The translations under genes were made by a program, and so were the position numbers. Positions 1 to 8,248 of a DNA stretch of 64,000 nucleotides are shown piece by piece. Every line of letters begins with the position of its first letter. The stretch's first letter is position 1. The DNA is taken from positions 62,001 to 126,000 of the forward strand of contig CAYZWI010000006.1 of NCBI GenBank assembly GCA_964482205.1, given 5' to 3'. The notes under the pieces are model-generated. The model made no database searches. It had not been told where the DNA came from and saw only the letters and a list, made by a program, of their open reading frames with translations. This stretch comes from JAZDGX01 sp964482205 (GTDB taxonomy: Bacteria; Eisenbacteria; RBG-16-71-46; CAIMUX01; WJJG01).

Positions 1-139
1 CCACGCGCACGGAATCGAGGATCGCAGCCGTCGCCTTGCCGGTGCGCACGGCCGAAAGCTCGCCGCGCAGCTTTTCCAGCGCCTTTTCCATGCGGGTCTT
101 GGCGTCCGCCCGGATCTTCTCCACCATCGCTTCCTCCAT
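1..139 (-). CDS. frr: Ribosome recycling factor, 5' part only
   Basis: Only the first 46 codons lie in the window; the rest is beyond base 1. The minus-strand translation contains DAKTRMEKALEKLRGEL followed by VRTGKA, which is the amino-terminal signature of ribosome recycling factor, the protein that with EF-G splits post-termination ribosomes. The ATG at 139-137 sits 2 bases after the pyrH stop, so the two genes are translationally coupled; a second in-frame ATG at 127-125 is possible. The order tsf-pyrH-frr is conserved across bacteria and supports the call. Confidence 0.9.
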   Translation of the reverse strand, partial: MEEAMVEKIRADAKTRMEKALEKLRGELSAVRTGKATAAILDSVRV

Positions 140-141
140 GA

Positions 142-876
142 TCACCGGTCCTCGGCCACGATGCGCGTGCCGATCGAGGCGCCCTCGAGGAACTGCCGGA
201 CGCTGCCGGGAACCGATGCATTCAATACCACAACGGGAAGGCGGTTTTCCATACAAAGGGTGATCGCGGTCAAGTCCATCACGCCCAAACGCAGGCGCAG
301 GACTTCCGAGAAAGGCAGGCAATCGAAGCGGCGGGCGGCCGGATCGACGCGCGGGTCGCGCTCGAAGACTCCGTCCACCTTGGTGCCTTTGATGAGCAGC
401 GAGCAGCCGAGCTCGAGCGCGCGCAGGACCGCGGCCGTGTCGGTGCTGAAGTAGGGATTGCCGGTGCCGCCGGCGAGGAAGAGCACGCGGCCGGCTTCCA
501 GATGGACGCGCCCCTCCTCGGGACGGTGGATGTCCGCCAAGGCAGGAACGGCGAAGGCGCACGCGACGCGCGCCTCCAGCCCCCGGCGTTCGACGGCCGC
601 GCGAACGGCGAGCGCATTCACGAGCGTCGCCAGCATGCCGATGCCGTCGGCCCGCACCCGATCATCGGCGCTCTGCGCCCCGGCGCCGCGGGCGATGTTG
701 CCGCCGCCGAGCACGACGGCGACTTCATATCCCGCCGCCTTGGCACCCGCGATGTGATCGGCGGCCCGCGCGATTCCTTGCTCGTCGAGACCCGTGCCGC
801 TCGCGCCGCCGAGCATCTCGCCGCTCAGCTTGAGCATCACGCGCCGTGCGCCTGCGCGCGGATCGCGCTCCGTCAT
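142..876 (-). CDS. pyrH: UMP kinase
   Basis: Phosphorylates UMP to UDP with ATP, the first committed kinase step toward UTP and CTP; cytosolic homohexamer in the family. The 244-residue protein has the amino-acid-kinase start MLKLSGEML, the glycine-rich VVLGGGNIARG loop near residues 55-65, and LLIKGTKVDGVF in the nucleotide-binding half, at normal family length. It lies 37 bases downstream of tsf and 2 bases before frr, in the usual tsf-pyrH-frr order. A GGGAGAG element stands a few bases before the ATG. The first 13 residues before MLKLSGE are slightly longer than in E. coli, so a later start cannot be fully excluded. Confidence 0.96.
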   Translation of the reverse strand: MTERDPRAGARRVMLKLSGEMLGGASGTGLDEQGIARAADHIAGAKAAGYEVAVVLGGGNIARGAGAQSADDRVRADGIGMLATLVNALAVRAAVERRGLEARVACAFAVPALADIHRPEEGRVHLEAGRVLFLAGGTGNPYFSTDTAAVLRALELGCSLLIKGTKVDGVFERDPRVDPAARRFDCLPFSEVLRLRLGVMDLTAITLCMENRLPVVVLNASVPGSVRQFLEGASIGTRIVAEDR

Positions 877-913
877 GGGTTCGGCTCTCCCTGCCGGGAC
901 CGGCCCGCTTTCG

Positions 914-1510
914 TTAACGCTGGCCCACTTGGAACACGGCGAAACGGCGGACGATGATGTTCTCGCCCACCTTGCCGGAAAGCTCCTTGCGCAGCGTCTC
1001 GATCGTCCGCTCGTTGTCCTTCACCCACGGCTGATCGAGCAGGCAGACTTCCTCGTGGAACTTCTTCATCCGCCCTTCGATGATGCGCTCCCAGATGTTC
1101 TCCGGCTTGCCCGACTGGCGCACCTGCTCGAGGTAGATCTCGCGCTCCTTCGCGACGAGGGCGGGATCGAGATCGTCGGGAGACACCGCCAGCGGCCGGG
1201 TGGCGGCGATGTGCATGGCCACTTCGTGGCAGAAGCTCTTGAAGTCCTCCGTCTTGGCGACGAAATCGGTTTCGCTGTTCACTTCGAGCAGCACGCCGAT
1301 CTGGTTCCCGGGGTGCAGGTAGCACTCGACCCGCCCCTGCATCGCTTCGCGATGCGAGCGCTTGTCGGCCGAGGCGATGCCCATCTTGCGCAGATGCTCG
1401 ACCGCCTTCTCGACATCTCCGTTGCTGGTGGCGAGCGCCTTCTTGCAGTCCATCATTCCGGCCCCGGTCCGATCGCGCAGCGCGCGGACGGTGTTGGCAT
1501 CGATTTCCAT
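914..1510 (-). CDS. tsf: Elongation factor Ts, short form
   Basis: Nucleotide-exchange factor that releases GDP from EF-Tu. The amino-terminal UBA-like segment (residues 5-45) carries RDRTGAGMMDCKKAL, and NSETDFVAK at about residues 77-85 is the core EF-Tu contact motif. At 198 residues it is the short type with a single core subdomain, as in Thermus and many other phyla, rather than the roughly 280-residue E. coli type. A GAGGAGGAAGC Shine-Dalgarno precedes the ATG. It follows rpsB by 132 bases, the standard partner order. Confidence 0.96.
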   Translation of the reverse strand: MEIDANTVRALRDRTGAGMMDCKKALATSNGDVEKAVEHLRKMGIASADKRSHREAMQGRVECYLHPGNQIGVLLEVNSETDFVAKTEDFKSFCHEVAMHIAATRPLAVSPDDLDPALVAKEREIYLEQVRQSGKPENIWERIIEGRMKKFHEEVCLLDQPWVKDNERTIETLRKELSGKVGENIIVRRFAVFQVGQR

Positions 1511-1642
1511 GCTTCCTCCTCGTGTTCATCGAAGCGGGCGGCCCAGGGCCGCGCGCGCATGTCTTCCCTGATGGCGTCCTCTGACAGGCGCCGTCCGAAG
1601 GTGTGACGGCAAGCCGCAAACGCGCGGGGCGCGCACACCCCG

Positions 1643-2422
1643 CTAGCGACGGCCTTCGTACTCCCGGAAGTCGGACGACCAGGCGCCGCCGGTGGCCGCC
1701 GCCCCGCCCGCGCTCGCCTGCGGCCGCGCCTCGGGCGGCGGAGCGCTCGCCTGGCCGGCGATCACGCCGTCGCTGACCATGCGCGTGTAGAGCCGGATCG
1801 CGCGGACCGCGTCGTCATTTCCGGGAATCGGATAGGTCACTTCCTCGGGATCGGCATTCGTGTCGACGATGCCGATCGAGGGAATCCCGAGCCGCTGGCA
1901 CTCGCGCACCGCGAGGTGCTCGCGCTTCGTGTCCAGGATGAACACCATTCCGGGCAGCCGGTGCATGTCCTTGATGCCGTCGAAGATCTTCTCCAGGCGG
2001 CCGCGGCTCTTCATCAAGCGGGCCGCTTCCTTCTTGGAGAGCTTCTCCATGGTGCCGTCTTCGGACATGCGCTCGAGATTGCGCAGATAGCGGATGCTCA
2101 GGCGGATGGTCTGGAAGTTCGTGAGCATGCCACCGAGCCAGCGCTCGGTGACATGAAACATCTTGCAGCGTTTCGATTCCTCGATGATGACTTCCTTCGC
2201 CTGCTTCTTCGTGCCGACGAAGAGCACCAGCTCGCCCGCCGCGACCGTCTTCTGCACGGCGTCGCGCGCGGCCTCCATGGCGCGCATCGACTTGTCGAGA
2301 TCGATGATGTAGATCCCGTTGCGCTCCATGAAGATGTAGGGCTTCATCTTCGGATTCCAGCGATGCGTCTGGTGACCGAAGTGCACGCCCGCATCGAGCA
2401 AATCCTTGACCGTCGTTTCCAT
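1643..2422 (-). CDS. rpsB: 30S ribosomal protein S2
   Basis: Small-subunit protein S2. The 259-residue product begins with the family hallmarks LLDAGVHFGHQTHRWNPKM and includes FVGTKKQA (about 68-75), ERWLGGMLTN (about 92-101) and GIVDTNADP (about 182-190). The last 40 residues are a low-complexity Ala/Gly/Pro tail that varies in the family. CCAGGAGGTCGGA precedes the ATG, a very strong ribosome site. Located between rpsI and tsf on the minus strand; the spacer of 118 bases upstream could carry a local promoter or S2-binding leader but I see no clear boxes there. Confidence 0.97.
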   Translation of the reverse strand: METTVKDLLDAGVHFGHQTHRWNPKMKPYIFMERNGIYIIDLDKSMRAMEAARDAVQKTVAAGELVLFVGTKKQAKEVIIEESKRCKMFHVTERWLGGMLTNFQTIRLSIRYLRNLERMSEDGTMEKLSKKEAARLMKSRGRLEKIFDGIKDMHRLPGMVFILDTKREHLAVRECQRLGIPSIGIVDTNADPEEVTYPIPGNDDAVRAIRLYTRMVSDGVIAGQASAPPPEARPQASAGGAAATGGAWSSDFREYEGRR

Positions 2423-2539
2423 TCCGACCTCCTGGGTTGGAAGTTTGGTCCTCCATCCCCGACTCCCTCGCGGGAGAACTCCCAGTGGGGATGTGTGGAT
2501 TTGTGGGCTCCCGCCTCTCGCGGGACGGCCCTTGGGAAC

Positions 2540-2932
2540 CTACCGCTTGGAGAACTGGAAGCGCTTGCGCGCGCCCGGCTGGCCGTACTTCTTGCGCTCG
2601 GTCATGCGCGCATCGCGCGTGAGCAGCCCTTCCTTGGCGAGCGCGCCCTTCAGGGCCGGATCGCTCTCGACCAGCGCCCGCGCGAGACCCAGCGAGAACG
2701 CGCCCGCTTGTCCCGTCAGCCCTCCGCCTTCCACCGACGCGAAGACATCGAAGCGGCCGCCGGTCTCCGTCACCTGGAAGGGCCGCAGCGCGACCCGCCG
2801 CGCCGTCTCGCGGGGAAAGTATTCGGTGAAGGGCCGCGTGTTGATGAGAACCTGGCCCGTTCCGGGAACCAGGCGGACGCGCGCGACGGAAGTCTTCCGG
2901 CGGCCGGTCGCGCTGATCGTGCTCTTCGCCAT
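2540..2932 (-). CDS. rpsI: 30S ribosomal protein S9
   Basis: Small-subunit protein S9, 130 residues. The start MAKSTISATGRRKTSVARV matches the family opening, and the carboxy-terminal ERKKYGQPGARKRFQFSKR is the conserved basic tail that reaches the P-site tRNA. The frame stays open further upstream, but the ATG at 2932-2930 is chosen because TTGAGGAGGATGGC stands directly before it and homologues begin here. The spacer of 156 bases to rplM has no other gene. Co-transcription with rplM is the rule in bacteria. Confidence 0.96.
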   Translation of the reverse strand: MAKSTISATGRRKTSVARVRLVPGTGQVLINTRPFTEYFPRETARRVALRPFQVTETGGRFDVFASVEGGGLTGQAGAFSLGLARALVESDPALKGALAKEGLLTRDARMTERKKYGQPGARKRFQFSKR

Positions 2933-3088
2933 GCCATCCTCCTCAAAACTCCGGAGACCGATCGTCGTCGTCCCCGGACCACTCGATGAAGACGCCCCCG
3001 CGGGCGACGGTCGAAACCGCTCGTTCCCGGCCCGGCGCCCGCGAACGCTCGCGAACGCGCCCGCGCGTGCGCGGCCGGTTCCCGTCAC

Positions 3089-3565
3089 TTACTTGATGGG
3101 GCCTTCGTCCTGCGCGGGATAGCCGCATCCATGGAGCCCCAACCGCAAAGGAATGGGCTGCTGCGCCTCGTGCGGATGAGCCGCATCGGAATAGACCTTC
3201 AGCTTGCGGATCATCTGCCGTCCCATTCGATTGTGCGGAAGCATGCCCTTGACCGCGTCGCGCAGCACCTCGGCCGGGTCGTCCTGCATCCGGCCCTTCA
3301 GCGTGTCGATCCGCACTCCGCCGATCCACCCGCTGTGGCGGAAGAAGGTCTTGGTCTGCAGCTTGCGGCCGGTCAGGCGCACCTTCGCCGCATTCACCAC
3401 GACGACATGATCGCCGACATCCAGATGGTCGCAGGTGCGGGTCTTCCACTTTCCCATGAGCAGAGCCGCGACTTCGCTGGCGAGGCGGCCGAGGACCTGG
3501 TCGTCCGCGTCCACGAGGTACCAGCGCCGGCGGATTTCGCTCGCTTTCGTCGCATAGGTCGTCAT
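3089..3565 (-). CDS. rplM: 50S ribosomal protein L13
   Basis: Large-subunit protein L13, 158 residues. RRWYLVDADDQVLGRLAS, HLDVGDHVVVVNAAKV and GMLPHNRMGRQM are the standard L13 blocks. The ATG at 3565 is chosen over the open frame that continues to 3622 because GGAGCAAGGAGTGCGCAG precedes it and because homologues start close to here. It is the first gene of the minus-strand translation cluster and has a strong promoter about 50 bases upstream (3613-3641). Confidence 0.96.
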   Translation of the reverse strand: MTTYATKASEIRRRWYLVDADDQVLGRLASEVAALLMGKWKTRTCDHLDVGDHVVVVNAAKVRLTGRKLQTKTFFRHSGWIGGVRIDTLKGRMQDDPAEVLRDAVKGMLPHNRMGRQMIRKLKVYSDAAHPHEAQQPIPLRLGLHGCGYPAQDEGPIK

Positions 3566-3612
3566 CTGCGCACTCCTTGCTCCAATTTCTCGCCCGGATT
3601 CACAAACGATGG

Positions 3613-3641
3613 ATCCTACCAATCGGCCGTAACGGTGTCAA
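3613..3641 (-). promoter_or_regulatory. Sigma-70-type promoter of the rplM cluster
   Basis: Read on the minus strand: TTGACA at 3641-3636, a 17-base spacer, and TAGGAT at 3618-3613. The -35 box is perfect and the -10 matches 4 of 6 with correct spacing. It sits 48 bases upstream of the rplM ATG and points at it. The same -10 hexamer recurs at 19473-19478 and 46685-46690, which supports it being the housekeeping consensus of this organism. Confidence 0.75.
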
Positions 3642-3671
3642 GATGCCGGAAGCGGCCCAAGCGCAAGCGAT

Positions 3672-4745
3672 TCAGCGCCCGGGGCCGCCGGCCTGCAAGG
3701 CGGTGAAGGGCGGGACGAGCAGCCCTCGCTCGGTCACCCAGCCGCGGATCAATTCGGCCGGAGTCACATCGAAGGCCGGGTTCCAGACCGATACCCCGGC
3801 CGGTGCACAGAGTTGCCCTCGAAAGGCGCGCACTTCTCCAGGGTCCCGTTGCTCGACGGTGATGGCTCTCCCGGCCGGGCAAGCGAGATCGAAGCTCGAC
3901 GAGGGCGCGACGACATAGAAGGGCACGCCGTGCCGGGCGGCGGCGACCGCCACCGCATAGGTGCCGACCTTGTTCGCCGTGTCGCCGTTGGCGGCCACTC
4001 GGTCGGCCCCGACCAGCACCGCATCCACCACGCCGGAAGCGAGCAGAGACGCGGCCGCCCCATCGACGAGCAGGGTGGCGGGAATCCCCTCCCGCATCAG
4101 TTCCCACGCCGTCAGGCGCGCTCCCTGCAGCAACGGCCGCGTCTCATCGACGAAGACGCGCGGCTCGAGGCCCGCGCGCGCCGCCGCGAAGATGACCGCG
4201 AGGGCGGTGCCGAGCCCTCCGGTGGCGAGGCCGCCCGTGTTGCAGTGCGTGAGCACCTGCGCGCCGGGCGACAAGAGCGCGGCGCCCGCCGCTCCCATCG
4301 CCCGCGACATGGCCAGATCTTCCTCGTGGATCGCGCGCGCTTCGGCGAGCGCCGCGGCCGCCGCCTCGCGGGGTGCGGATCCAGCCTGAATCGAGTGGCG
4401 ATAGCGCTGCAGCGCGCGGTCGACGCCCCAGGCGAGATTCACCGCCGTGGGCCGCGCATTGCGCAGGCGGCCCGCCTCCTCCTCCACCGCGGCAAGCGCG
4501 CGAAGCGATGCGGCCGGGCCCTGCGCCCGCTCGCCATGCGCCGCATTCCAGGCGGCCAGCGCGACTCCATACGCGCCCGCGACGCCGATCGCCGGCGCGC
4601 CGCGGATGCGCAGCGCGACGATCGCTTCGACGAGCGCCGCCGTTTCGCGAATCTCGAGGAAGATCTCGCGGTCGGGCAATTGGGTCTGATCGAGGAGCCG
4701 GATGAAGCCCTCTTCGCCTCCTTCCCAGGTGATCGTGGGAATCAT
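3672..4745 (-). CDS. mtnA: S-methyl-5-thioribose-1-phosphate isomerase
   Basis: Converts methylthioribose-1-phosphate to the ribulose form in the methionine salvage pathway; member of the eIF2B-like fold. The 357-residue protein has RIRGAPAIGVAGAYG (about 45-59), LTHCNTGGLATGGLGTAL with the catalytic cysteine, and GADRVAANGDTANKVGTY with the catalytic aspartate. Family homologues are about 340-370 residues. The ATG at 4745-4743 overlaps the stop of the dtd-maf gene (ATGA), so translation is coupled, and GGGAGGG lies before it. No other salvage gene is next to it, so part of the pathway must be elsewhere. A related function as ribose-1,5-bisphosphate isomerase is less likely given the motifs. 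Confidence 0.9.
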   Translation of the reverse strand: MIPTITWEGGEEGFIRLLDQTQLPDREIFLEIRETAALVEAIVALRIRGAPAIGVAGAYGVALAAWNAAHGERAQGPAASLRALAAVEEEAGRLRNARPTAVNLAWGVDRALQRYRHSIQAGSAPREAAAAALAEARAIHEEDLAMSRAMGAAGAALLSPGAQVLTHCNTGGLATGGLGTALAVIFAAARAGLEPRVFVDETRPLLQGARLTAWELMREGIPATLLVDGAAASLLASGVVDAVLVGADRVAANGDTANKVGTYAVAVAAARHGVPFYVVAPSSSFDLACPAGRAITVEQRDPGEVRAFRGQLCAPAGVSVWNPAFDVTPAELIRGWVTERGLLVPPFTALQAGGPGR

Positions 4746-5962
4746 CCCTCCCGCTCCTCTTCGCCGTCCTCCTCCGGACGGGAGTCCCGCGCTTCCTTCG
4801 ATGCAGATGCCGGCGGAGCGCCTGCGTTCCCGGGCGCGGACGCATTCCCGGGCAATTCGCGGAAGAGCCTCCGCAGGCGCGCGAGCGGAAGGCCCATCAC
4901 ATTGAAGTAGCAGCCGCGAATGGATTCGATCAGCATGCCGCCGATGCCCTGGATGCCGTACGCCCCCGCCTTGTCCAACGGCTCGCCCGTCGCGACATAG
5001 CGCTCGATCGTGCCGCGATCGAGGCGCGCGAAGCGCACCGCGCTCCGCTCGTGCGCGCAACGCGACGGTTCGCCTCCCGCGCGCGCGAGGCAGATCCCGC
5101 TCACCACTTCGTGCTCGCGTCCCGACAATCGCTCCAGAAAGACGGCGGCTTCGCGCGCGTCGCGCGGCTTCTCGAGAACTTCGCCGTCCAGGTACACGAT
5201 CGTGTCGGCCCCGAGAACGATTCCCTCGCGCACCGCGCGCGCGACCGTCAAGGCCTTCGCGCGCGCCTGACGAACCGCGTACTCCTCGGGCATCTCTTCC
5301 GGACGGCGGCGCCCGTCTTCCGCGCCGGCGGGCTCGATCACGCGGAAGGGCACGCCGAGCATCGAGAGAAGCTGCGCCCGGCGCGGCGAGATCGAGGCGA
5401 GGACGAGCGGCTCGGCCCTGCCCATCAACAAGCGCGCGCTCGCCTCCGCCGTCTGCGCGTCTGCGGGCTTCGCCTGCGAGCCGGCCGCCGCCCCCTGCGC
5501 GTCCGCCGGCTTCGCCTTCCAGTCGCGGCTGTCGATGATCAGCGTGACCGGCCCGTCGTTCACCGATTCCACTTCCATCTTCGCTTGAAAGACGCCGGTG
5601 CGGACGGGATGCGGGGATCGCCGCAATTCGGCGACGAAGAGATCGTACAGGCGCTCGGCGAGCGCAGGCTCGGCCGCCTCGCTCCAGCTCGGACGGCGCC
5701 CCTTCACGCAATCACCGAGCAGCGTGAATTGCGAGATCGCGAGGATCCCGCCGCCGATCTCGTCGAGACCGCGTTCCATGTGCCCGCGCTCGTCGGAGAA
5801 GATGCGCAGGCTCAGGCACTTTCTCGCCAGCCAGCGGGCGTCCGCCTCGTCGTCGCCGCGCGCGACGCCGAGCAGGATGAGGAGGCCGCGCTCGATCGAG
5901 GCCGGCTCGCGGCCCGCGATGCGCACTTCCGCCCGGCTCACTCGCTGCACGACTGCGATCAT
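4742..5962 (-). CDS. Fused D-aminoacyl-tRNA deacylase and Maf-type nucleotide pyrophosphatase
   Basis: One unbroken 406-residue protein joins two normally separate enzymes. Residues 1-148 are Dtd, which removes D-amino acids from mischarged tRNA: GGGILAISQFTLLGDCVKG and the cross-subunit VNDGPVTLIID are both intact. Residues about 185-370 are a Maf/YhdE-like non-canonical NTP pyrophosphatase: LASISPRRAQLLSMLG, LGADTIVYLDGEVLEKP and DKAGAYGIQG are intact. The linker (about 150-184) is Ala/Gln-rich and repeats AKPADAQ twice. A low-complexity acidic tail of about 30 residues ends the protein. GGGAGAGGCG precedes the ATG. Both activities are housekeeping quality-control functions; the fusion itself is unusual and I know no well-described example. 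Confidence 0.9.
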   Translation of the reverse strand: MIAVVQRVSRAEVRIAGREPASIERGLLILLGVARGDDEADARWLARKCLSLRIFSDERGHMERGLDEIGGGILAISQFTLLGDCVKGRRPSWSEAAEPALAERLYDLFVAELRRSPHPVRTGVFQAKMEVESVNDGPVTLIIDSRDWKAKPADAQGAAAGSQAKPADAQTAEASARLLMGRAEPLVLASISPRRAQLLSMLGVPFRVIEPAGAEDGRRRPEEMPEEYAVRQARAKALTVARAVREGIVLGADTIVYLDGEVLEKPRDAREAAVFLERLSGREHEVVSGICLARAGGEPSRCAHERSAVRFARLDRGTIERYVATGEPLDKAGAYGIQGIGGMLIESIRGCYFNVMGLPLARLRRLFRELPGNASAPGNAGAPPASASKEARDSRPEEDGEEEREG

Positions 5963-5991
5963 CGCCTCTCCCGCCGCCCGCTCGCCCGCGC

Positions 5992-8208
5992 TCAGTCCGC
6001 TTCGTCCGCGGTCACGCCGGCCTGGCTCACCCGCTCGACGATCCGCACGCCGCGCACTCTCCGGATCGCGTCGACCACGCGCCCGAGATGGCTCAGATTG
6101 CGCACCTGCAGCACGAACTGGCCGCGCGCTTCGCCCTGCCCGTCGGAGGTCATCGCGCCGTGGCTCATGTTCGTCTGCGTGCGCGAGATCGCGGAGGCCA
6201 CATCCACGAGCAGATCAGCACGATCGTCGCTCACCACCAGCAGGCGCACGAGGAAATGCTGGTCGCGCTCGACATCCCATTCCACATCGATCCGCCGTTC
6301 GGCGGGCACGCGGTCGTCGAAGGTGTTCGGACAATCGAGACGATGCACCGAGATGCCCCGCCCTTTCGTGATGAGCCCGATCACCTTGTCGCCCGGAATC
6401 GGCTGGCAGCACTGCGCAATCCGGATGAGGAGCCCGTCGATGTCGCCGATGCGCAGCCCCGTGACGGGGCGCGAGGCGAGGCGCTTCAAGCGCTCGAGCG
6501 CGGTCGCGCCTTTCGGCTCCTCCTGCTTCTCCTCCGGCAGAAGCCTCGCGAGCACGCTGCCCAGGGACAAGTCGCCCTGGCCGATCTTCGCGAAGAGCAG
6601 CGGGACATCGGCGAGCCCGAAGCTCTGCGAAATGTCGTTGAGCTCTTTGTCGTTCGGCAGCTTGCGGCGGCGCTTCTTCAACTCGCGCTGCAGGATTTCG
6701 CGGCCGAGACGCACCGAGACATCCAGACGCTGCTCGGTCAGCCAGCGGCGGATCTTTCCCTTCGCGCGGCTGGTGACCGCGATCTTCAGCCAGTCCTCGC
6801 TCGGCTGGCCCTGCGGGGCCGAGACGATCTCGACCACCTCGCCGCTCTTCAGCTCGTAACGCAGGGGAACGATCCGCCCGTTCACCTTGGCGCCCACGCA
6901 GTGGTGGCCCACATCGGTATGGATCGCGTAGGCGAAGTCGATCGGCGTGGCCCCGCGCGGCAGGCGCTTCAATCCTCCTTTGGGCGTGAAGACGAAGACC
7001 TCGTCCTGGTACAGCGAAGTCTTCAGAAGATCCATGAACTCCTGGGGGTCGCCCGTCTCGTCGCCCCACTCGCTCACGCCCTGCACCACCAGATCGCCCA
7101 GCTTCTCCTGCAGCTCGCGATCCGCCTGGATGCCGTGGCCCTCCTTGTAGGCGTAGTGCGCGGCGATGCCGATCTCCGAGACGATGTGCATCTCGCGGGT
7201 GCGAATCTGGATCTCGACCATGCGCCGCCGTTCGGGCACCAGCACCGTCGTGTGCAGCGACTGGTACATGTTGCTCTTCGGCGTCGCGATGTAGTCCTTG
7301 AAGCGGTCGACGACGGGAGTGAACATGTCGTGGACCACGCCCAGGGCGCGATAGCAGTCGTCGCGCGATTCGGTGAGGATGCGCAGCCCGAGCAGGTCGT
7401 AGATCTCTTCGAAGGGCGCGTCGAGCCGCTGCATCTTCAGCCAGATGCTGCGCAGATGCTTCGGGCGGCCGGACACCTCGGCCGTGATCCCCATCCCCAC
7501 GAGCTGCTCGCGGATCGGGAGCATGATCTCCTCGATGGCCTTCAGCCGCTCCGTGAGCTTTTCGGCGACCTTGTCCACCAGCATGCGGTAGTGCGCCGCA
7601 TCGAGATGCTTGAAAGCCAGGTCCTCGAGCTCCCACTTGAAGCGGGCGATTCCGAGCCGGTGGGCGATCGGCGCGTAGATCTCGAGCGTCTCCTGCGCGA
7701 TGCGCTTGCGCCGATCCTCGTCGAGGGCGTCGAGGGTGCGCATGTTGTGCAGCCGGTCGGCGAGCTTGATCAGGATGACGCGGATGTCGCGCGCCATCGA
7801 GAGCAGCATCTTGCGATAGTTTTCCGACTGCGCGCCCTCGGCGGAGCGGAAGGGCAGCCCGCTGATCTTCGTCACTCCGTCCACGAGCAACGCGACCTCG
7901 GGGCCGAAATCGCGCCGGAGATCGTCGAGGGTGATGACCCGGCTGTCCTCGACCGTGTCGTGCAGCAAGGCCGCCGCCAGAATGACCGTGTCGGTGTGGC
8001 GTCGCAGGAGGTCGATCAGGACCAGGGCCGTTTCGAGCGGATGGGCCACGAAGGGGCCGCCGCTGCGCCGCGTCTGCCCCTCGTGCGCGCGGAGAGCGAG
8101 CGCGTACGCCCGTTCGAGCGTCGGGATATCCACCTCGGCCTTGATCTCGCGGATCTGGCCGAGCAGGGTCTCGAACATGCGCTCGGGATTGGGACGCTCG
8201 CGCTTCAC
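5992..8208 (-). CDS. Bifunctional (p)ppGpp synthetase/hydrolase, RelA/SpoT family
   Basis: Makes and degrades the alarmone (p)ppGpp. The 738-residue protein has the complete long-RSH layout: HD hydrolase domain (about 30-190, with the HDTVED metal motif at 83-88 and KLADRLHNMRTL), synthetase domain (about 235-350, with KDYIATPKSNMYQSLHTTV), TGS domain (about 400-460, VFVFTPKGGLKRLP), a linker helix region, and a carboxy-terminal ACT domain (about 660-730). Since the HD residues are intact it should hydrolyse as well as synthesise. The start is GTG at 8208 with GGGAGGAGCGGA before it. It is 29 bases upstream of dtd-maf and follows the isomerase gene, likely one transcript. Confidence 0.95.
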   Translation of the reverse strand: MKRERPNPERMFETLLGQIREIKAEVDIPTLERAYALALRAHEGQTRRSGGPFVAHPLETALVLIDLLRRHTDTVILAAALLHDTVEDSRVITLDDLRRDFGPEVALLVDGVTKISGLPFRSAEGAQSENYRKMLLSMARDIRVILIKLADRLHNMRTLDALDEDRRKRIAQETLEIYAPIAHRLGIARFKWELEDLAFKHLDAAHYRMLVDKVAEKLTERLKAIEEIMLPIREQLVGMGITAEVSGRPKHLRSIWLKMQRLDAPFEEIYDLLGLRILTESRDDCYRALGVVHDMFTPVVDRFKDYIATPKSNMYQSLHTTVLVPERRRMVEIQIRTREMHIVSEIGIAAHYAYKEGHGIQADRELQEKLGDLVVQGVSEWGDETGDPQEFMDLLKTSLYQDEVFVFTPKGGLKRLPRGATPIDFAYAIHTDVGHHCVGAKVNGRIVPLRYELKSGEVVEIVSAPQGQPSEDWLKIAVTSRAKGKIRRWLTEQRLDVSVRLGREILQRELKKRRRKLPNDKELNDISQSFGLADVPLLFAKIGQGDLSLGSVLARLLPEEKQEEPKGATALERLKRLASRPVTGLRIGDIDGLLIRIAQCCQPIPGDKVIGLITKGRGISVHRLDCPNTFDDRVPAERRIDVEWDVERDQHFLVRLLVVSDDRADLLVDVASAISRTQTNMSHGAMTSDGQGEARGQFVLQVRNLSHLGRVVDAIRRVRGVRIVERVSQAGVTADEAD

Positions 8209-8248
8209 TCCGCTCCTCCCGGGCCTTTCCCGCCCGGCCTGGGCCGGC

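Noticed and set aside
3672..5711. A 679-residue frame joining mtnA to upstream sequence
   Set aside because: The upstream part is out of frame with dtd-maf, whose motifs are intact; mtnA has its own ATG in an ATGA overlap.
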